Source of the DNA: CAZHHH01 sp964532085 | GTDB lineage: Bacteria; Bacteroidota; Bacteroidia; Bacteroidales; Marinilabiliaceae | NCBI GenBank assembly: GCA_964532085.1 | Contig: CAZHHH010000046.1 | Span: forward strand, 1-18,244 | Length of the DNA: 18,244 nucleotides | Direction: 5' to 3' | Shown: one piece after another, positions 15,068 through 18,244 of the stretch | How the letters are laid out: every line of letters starts with the position of its first letter | How positions within the stretch are numbered: the first letter of the stretch is position 1 | Notes under the pieces: generated by a model | Databases searched by the model: none | What the model was told of the DNA's origin: nothing | What the model saw: only the letters and a program-made list of their open reading frames with translations | Position numbers and translations under genes: made by a program

Positions 15068-16287
15068 ATGAAAATTAAATTGTTACTTTTTGCAGCTATT
15101 ATCTTTGCCTCTTTTACAACAATAAGTGGGCAAGATAAAATCACACTAACCACTGAAAAATCATTAAATTCTTATTTCGATTTTTATCTTGAATTTGCTT
15201 CTAATGCATGGATAGATTGGAATGAAAATGGTATAATAGACGCAGGTGAAGAATTAAATCCTGGTAATCAGTTTTTTGAGCTTCAAAATCAAAATATAAT
15301 TTTGTATGGAGATGTTGAATATGTATCATTTTACGGATGTCAGATAAAAAACATTGATATTAGTGAAAATCCTGTTCTTGAAGCTCTTACAATAATTGAA
15401 AATCAGGTTGAAATAACCAATCTTAATTTACAAAGCAATTCCCTTGCTAGTATACAGATATTTGATAGTGAAGTGCCATTATTAGATTTATCACTTGTTC
15501 CTAATCTAGCGAATCTTTCATTAATTGGAGTTTCTTCTCTCTCTTCAATTGATCTATCTAATTCTTCTTTATATTATTTGCAGCTAATTGCATTGCCCTC
15601 TTTGAGTTCAATTAATTTATCAAACGCTAATAATTTGAAGAAGCTTGGTCTTATTGAATTATCTCATTTGTCAAGTTTGGATATCACGATGCTAGATGAT
15701 TTAGAAGAACTATCTATTGTTGACTTACCATCTCTAAATTCAATTGATATATCAAATTTAAACAATTTAACATTTCTCGAACTTTTTGAGTTGCCAAATA
15801 TTACAAATGTCGATGTTTCAAATATGGAAAACTTAGAATCATTTCATATTGGGGAAATGCCAATAACTTCAATTGATTTAACCAAAAATTTATATTTGGA
15901 AAGTTTAGGATTGTATGATTTACCACTTGCGTCACTTGATATTTCTAAAAACAGAGAATTAAATTTTCTTGGAATCGTTGATATTCCTGTTAATGCTTTA
16001 GATTTTACCAATAACGTGAATGTTTGGGAACTTAGGCTTGAAGGATTAGATGTTGAGGTTATAGACCTTTCTGCTTTAGGTAATCTATCTTCACTTTTTT
16101 TACGTGATTTGTCCATAAAAGAATTAGATTTAACAAACAATACTTTACTGAATAGATTGGATTTAACTTCGCTTGAAATTGAAACATTAGATTTGTCTCA
16201 AAATATTAATCTTGAATTTTTGTATATAAATAGGAGTTTCTCTGGTGGCATGCCTTTTACTAGTCCAGCTGTAAAAGATAAAAAGAT
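15068..16287 (+). CDS. Large T9SS-exported EF-loop/LRR protein, N-terminal part before the assembly gap
   Basis: This open frame (406 codons) runs into the N gap. It starts with a signal peptide (MKIKLLLFAAIIFASFTTISGQ). A module head (ITLTTEKSLN...) contains DWNENGIIDAGE at 50-61, an EF-hand-type loop, and IILYGDVEYVSFYG. A long leucine-rich array follows (residues about 95-391), in which eleven units of 21-22 residues are regular from 158 on (consensus LxSIDLSNxxNLxxLxLxxLP). This is surely the 5' part of the gene continuing at 16389, because both halves have the same module type and the second half alone carries the sorting domain. Such LRR surfaces usually bind proteins or glycans, and cell-surface adhesion or ligand binding is a reasonable guess. 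A weak AAACTTTG box lies upstream. Confidence 0.85.
15215..15250 (+). other. EF-hand-type calcium loop codons in the first module
   Basis: These 12 codons encode D-W-N-E-N-G-I-I-D-A-G-E, with acidic or Asn residues at loop positions 1, 3, 5, 9 and 12 and Gly at 6. Equivalent loops lie at 14410-14445, 16701-16736 and 17337-17372, always preceded by Ala and a W/S-I/V pair and followed about 20 residues later by I-Y-G-D/N. Confidence 0.7.
15539..16240 (+). repeat. Tandem array of eleven 63-66-bp LRR units
   Basis: Eleven back-to-back units of 21 or 22 codons. The first five end LPS, LSH, LPS, LPN and EMP, and each starts with a hydrophobic-x-x-hydrophobic-D/N motif such as LSSIDLSN, LNSIDISN, ITSIDLTK and IKELDLTN. 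Units 1 and 5-11 are 21 residues, units 2-4 are 22. The repetition is clear in protein but diverged in DNA, so the array is old rather than a recent expansion. Confidence 0.85.
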
Positions 16288-16387
16288 NNNNNNNNNNNNN
16301 NNNNNNNNNNNNNNNNNNNNNNNNNNNNNNNNNNNNNNNNNNNNNNNNNNNNNNNNNNNNNNNNNNNNNNNNNNNNNNNNNNNNNNN
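16288..16387. other. Assembly gap (100 Ns) inside the LRR gene
   Basis: Exactly 100 Ns, the usual placeholder for a gap of unknown length between scaffolded contigs. The reading frame before the gap (codons at positions with remainder 2 modulo 3) and after it (remainder 0) do not agree across 100 bases, so the true length is not 100 if the gene is intact. Any protein spanning the Ns ends in a false C-terminus at about 16402. Confidence 0.95.
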
Positions 16388-16388
16388 A

Positions 16389-18140
16389 TCTTTAGATGTT
16401 AGTAGTAATTCTAATCTGAAATATAGGCTTAACATTGAGAATAACGATTTTGATGCTTGCGCATTAAATAGAATTATTGATGACTTGCCTTTGGGTGCAT
16501 ATTATAATTATTTTTTGTCATCAGGTAACCCAGGCGCTTTAACAGCAAATACTCATATATTAACAGCTAAAGGTTGGGATGTTGATGTGGCAGGCGATGG
16601 AACAGGTTGTATCCCTGATGAATACGTTGTTTTTACAACTGGTAAGCCAGTAGGACAAACTGTTAAACTTAAAGTTGAGTTTGATACAGAAGCTTGGGTT
16701 GACCTTAACGGAAATGGAAAAAAGGATTTAGACGAATATTTATATAATTTCGTTGAAACAGAGTTTGAAATAACTTCTCAAACTCTTACAATATATGGAG
16801 ATGTAATACGATTAGAGATAGAATCTGAAGAAATCACCGAGATTGATTTGTCTAATAATCCTAAGTTAAATACCTTATATTGTGGAGATAATAAGATATC
16901 TAGTTTGGATTTATCTGTTAATAGTAATCTCTATGAGTTGTCTGCTACTTATAATGATATTAGTTCTATAATTTTGCCCGAATCAAGTTATGTTTTAGAT
17001 TATGTACTCTCTTATAATAAACTTACAGAACTAGATTTAAGAGTCAATCTTTTTGGTCAGTTATATATTAATAATAACTCTTTTTCAGATTGTGAATTAA
17101 ATGATTTAATGAGACATTTATCATATAATTATGAATCTGGTATGGAGCTTAATATCAGGAATAACCCTGGAACAGCTACAAGTAATACAATTGAGTATTC
17201 TGCTTTTGATTGGGAGTTAATGGGAGTAGGTGATGGGTCTGGTTGTCCAAATTCAAACAGAATCTCATTGCAAACAGATAAAGAAGTGGGAGAAAAAATA
17301 AAAATATATCTTGAATATGATGGAGATGCAAGCATAGATATCAATATGGATGGTATTATTGAACTTGGTGAAAACATTGAAAGTAATGAATTGGAGTTTG
17401 ATATTATTAGTCCAGTTTTTACAATTTATGGAAATGTTAAGGTGCTTCATTGTAGTGACGAACAACTTATAAATGTTGATTTTACTCATAGTACAACTAT
17501 CGAGGAGATTGATATTTCAAATAATGAGATAGAGGTTTTAAATCTCAAGAATATATATACTCTTGAACAACTTTATGCATCTAATAATCAGTTGAATAAT
17601 ATAGATGTTGAAGGTGCAAATAATTTGAAAGCCCTTGATTTAGAAAATAATTATCTATCAACCATTGATATTGATAGTAATGAAAAATTAACTTTCTTAT
17701 CTATAAAAAATAATCTTTTTGATGCTTGTTCTTTGGATGATTTATACAATTCATTGTCAGAAAATAAAAATGGTATTAATAGAATCTTTGTAGAAGGAAA
17801 TCCGGGCGCATTGATAAGCACAACACAAATTGCTGTTGATAAAGATTGGGAAATTGATGTTATAGGGGATGGCTCTGGATGTAATTCGGTGGGTATAAAT
17901 AATAAGGCAACAATTTTGAATATTTACCCAAATCCAGCAAAAGACTATTTAATAATAGAAAATAATAACACAAAACTGATAGATGGTCAATTACTACAAA
18001 TAATAGATATGCAAGGAGTAGTTCATTTGTCGGAGAGATTATGTAATTCAAATTCTACAATAAATATAAGTAGTTTAAATGGAAGAATATATTTTGTTAA
18101 AGTTGGAACTGAAATAAAGAAATTGATTGTAAAATATTAG
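16389..18140 (+). CDS. Large EF-loop/LRR protein, C-terminal part with T9SS type A sorting domain
   Basis: The frame is open from the gap (SLDVSSNSNLKYRLNIENND...) to the stop at 18138-18140; the first in-frame start-like codon is a TTG at 16485, but the sequence upstream is clearly coding. It holds the end of one module (NPGALTANTHILTAKGWDVD, GDGTGC), then two full modules closing at cysteines encoded at 17244-17246 and 17880-17882. Each full module has a head, an EF-type loop (DLNGNGKKDLDE; DINMDGIIELGE), IYGD/NV, LRRs, NPG and GDGSGC. The last about 77 residues (ATILNIYPNPAKDYLIIEN...IYFVKVGTEIKKLIVKY) are a T9SS type A sorting domain, so the protein is exported across the outer membrane and probably anchored at the surface or released. 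Confidence 0.9.
   Translation, partial: SLDVSSNSNLKYRLNIENNDFDACALNRIIDDLPLGAYYNYFLSSGNPGALTANTHILTAKGWDVDVAGDGTGCIPDEYVVFTTGKPVGQTVKLKVEFDTEAWVDLNGNGKKDLDEYLYNFVETEFEITSQTLTIYGDVIRLEIESEEITEIDLSNNPKLNTLYCGDNKISSLDLSVNSNLYELSATYNDISSIILPESSYVLDYVLSYNKLTELDLRVNLFGQLYINNNSFSDCELNDLMRHLSYNYESGMELNIRNNPGTATSNTIEYSAFDWELMGVGDGSGCPNSNRISLQTDKEVGEKIKIYLEYDGDASIDINMDGIIELGENIESNELEFDIISPVFTIYGNVKVLHCSDEQLINVDFTHSTTIEEIDISNNEIEVLNLKNIYTLEQLYASNNQLNNIDVEGANNLKALDLENNYLSTIDIDSNEKLTFLSIKNNLFDACSLDDLYNSLSENKNGINRIFVEGNPGALISTTQIAVDKDWEIDVIGDGSGCNSVGINNKATILNIYPNPAKDYLIIENNNTKLIDGQLLQIIDMQGVVHLSERLCNSNSTINISSLNGRIYFVKVGTEIKKLIVKY
16608..17882 (+). repeat. Two tandem 212-codon EF-loop/LRR modules
   Basis: The closing cysteines of successive GDGxGC motifs lie at 16608-16610, 17244-17246 and 17880-17882, giving two modules of exactly 636 bp each. 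Both show the same order: TT/QT head, VGxxxK(L/I)xxE(F/Y), EF-type loop, IYG(D/N)V, LRRs, a cysteine-containing F(S/D)xCxLxDL motif, NPG(A/T) and W-E. DNA identity is low by eye, so the duplication is old and the spacing is conserved by structure. Confidence 0.8.
17907..18137 (+). other. Type IX secretion sorting domain (type A CTD)
   Basis: The encoded segment has the standard pattern: an N-I-Y-P-N-P-A start with DYLIIEN, a central IIDMQGVVHLSE strand pair, an INISSLNGRIYFVKV stretch and a KKLIVKY end. In Bacteroidota with a type IX system this domain directs Sec-exported proteins through the outer membrane and is then removed by the PorU sortase. Confidence 0.92.
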
Positions 18141-18155
18141 ATATATACATAAAAA

Positions 18156-18187
18156 AAGTAGAGACACACGGTTGTGTGTCTCTACTT
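18156..18187. terminator. Perfect 14-bp hairpin between convergent genes; member of a GTAGAGAC-type palindrome
   Basis: Arms AAGTAGAGACACAC (18156-18169) and GTGTGTCTCTACTT (18174-18187) pair without mismatch around the loop GGTT. A run of seven As lies on the left, giving a U tail for the minus-strand gene; the plus-strand side has only TT, so it best terminates the minus-strand gene. The core GTAGAGAC...GTCTCTAC resembles palindromes seen many times in Bacteroidota and cyanobacterial genomes, so it may be a dispersed repeat used as a terminator. Confidence 0.75.
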
Positions 18188-18216
18188 GCATATATATTGA
18201 TTTTACTGAATAGCTA

Positions 18217-18244
18217 TTATTTTACCTCTTCAAAATCAACATCA
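18217..18244 (-). CDS. dnaK: C-terminal end of a minus-strand gene, probably dnaK
   Basis: Reading the minus strand, the last codons before the TAA stop at 18217-18219 encode D-V-D-F-E-E-V-K. This acidic ending is characteristic of Hsp70/DnaK C-termini in Bacteroidota (E. coli DnaK has EFEEVKDKK), where the EEVD-like tail is exposed. Only eight codons are visible, so the call is from the motif alone. The gene converges on the LRR gene and would be terminated by the hairpin at 18156-18187. Confidence 0.5.

Noticed and set aside
15539..16240. CRISPR array or DNA-level satellite repeat
   Set aside because: The periodicity of 63-66 bp is at the protein level, units are diverged in DNA and the frame is open throughout.
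15068..16402. A 444-residue protein ending just after the N run
   Set aside because: The last residues come from reading through 100 placeholder Ns into the wrong frame; the real coding frame after the gap is different and continues to 18140.
16485..18140. A gene starting at the TTG at 16485
   Set aside because: The same frame upstream to the gap encodes typical LRR sequence (SLDVSSNSNLKYRLN...), so the TTG is internal.

Overview
The window is a typical AT-rich chromosomal segment of a Bacteroidota bacterium, most likely of the order Bacteroidales. The evidence for this is the set of gene families (a Bacteroidales-type S9 peptidase, FloA/NfeD, ClpS, CvfB-like S1 protein, SPOR protein), a type IX secretion (T9SS) type A C-terminal sorting domain, no Shine-Dalgarno sequences, and several TAnnTTTG boxes typical of Bacteroidota promoters. 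It is mostly housekeeping DNA followed by a more variable surface-protein locus at the right end. I see no tRNA, rRNA, CRISPR array, prophage or transposase.

Left part (1-5551): a partial S9 peptidase lipoprotein (minus strand) is divergent from mscL (plus). mscL converges on a tight minus-strand operon, clpS-nfeD-floA, and the two are separated by a large GC-rich hairpin. Upstream of that operon, also on the minus strand, is a large secreted TPR / PD40 beta-propeller / SPOR protein of unknown function.

Middle (5893-10840, all plus): a PrxQ/Bcp peroxidase, recA with its own terminator, then cvfB-fmt (6 nt apart), a promoter, and a secreted glucosaminidase with LysM followed 11 nt later by cytidine deaminase. 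The last gene meets xseB tail to tail with only 3 nt between the stop codons. The minus-strand operon here is a MORN-repeat exported protein, xseA and xseB (exonuclease VII). A nitroreductase diverges from it.

Right part (14266-18140, plus): two related genes built from a module made of a signal peptide or linker, a beta-rich head with a 12-residue EF-hand-like calcium loop, leucine-rich repeats and an NPG...GW closing motif. The first is a single-module secreted protein without a sorting signal. The second is a large multi-module protein with a T9SS sorting domain, interrupted by a 100-N assembly gap. Its last two complete modules have exactly the same spacing (212 residues). At the right edge a hairpin separates it from the last eight codons of a minus-strand gene ending DVDFEEVK, probably dnaK.

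The best candidates for something little described are the EF-loop/LRR module family, the co-transcription of clpS with the flotillin/NfeD pair, and the two long palindromes at gene ends, which look like dispersed repeats reused as terminators.
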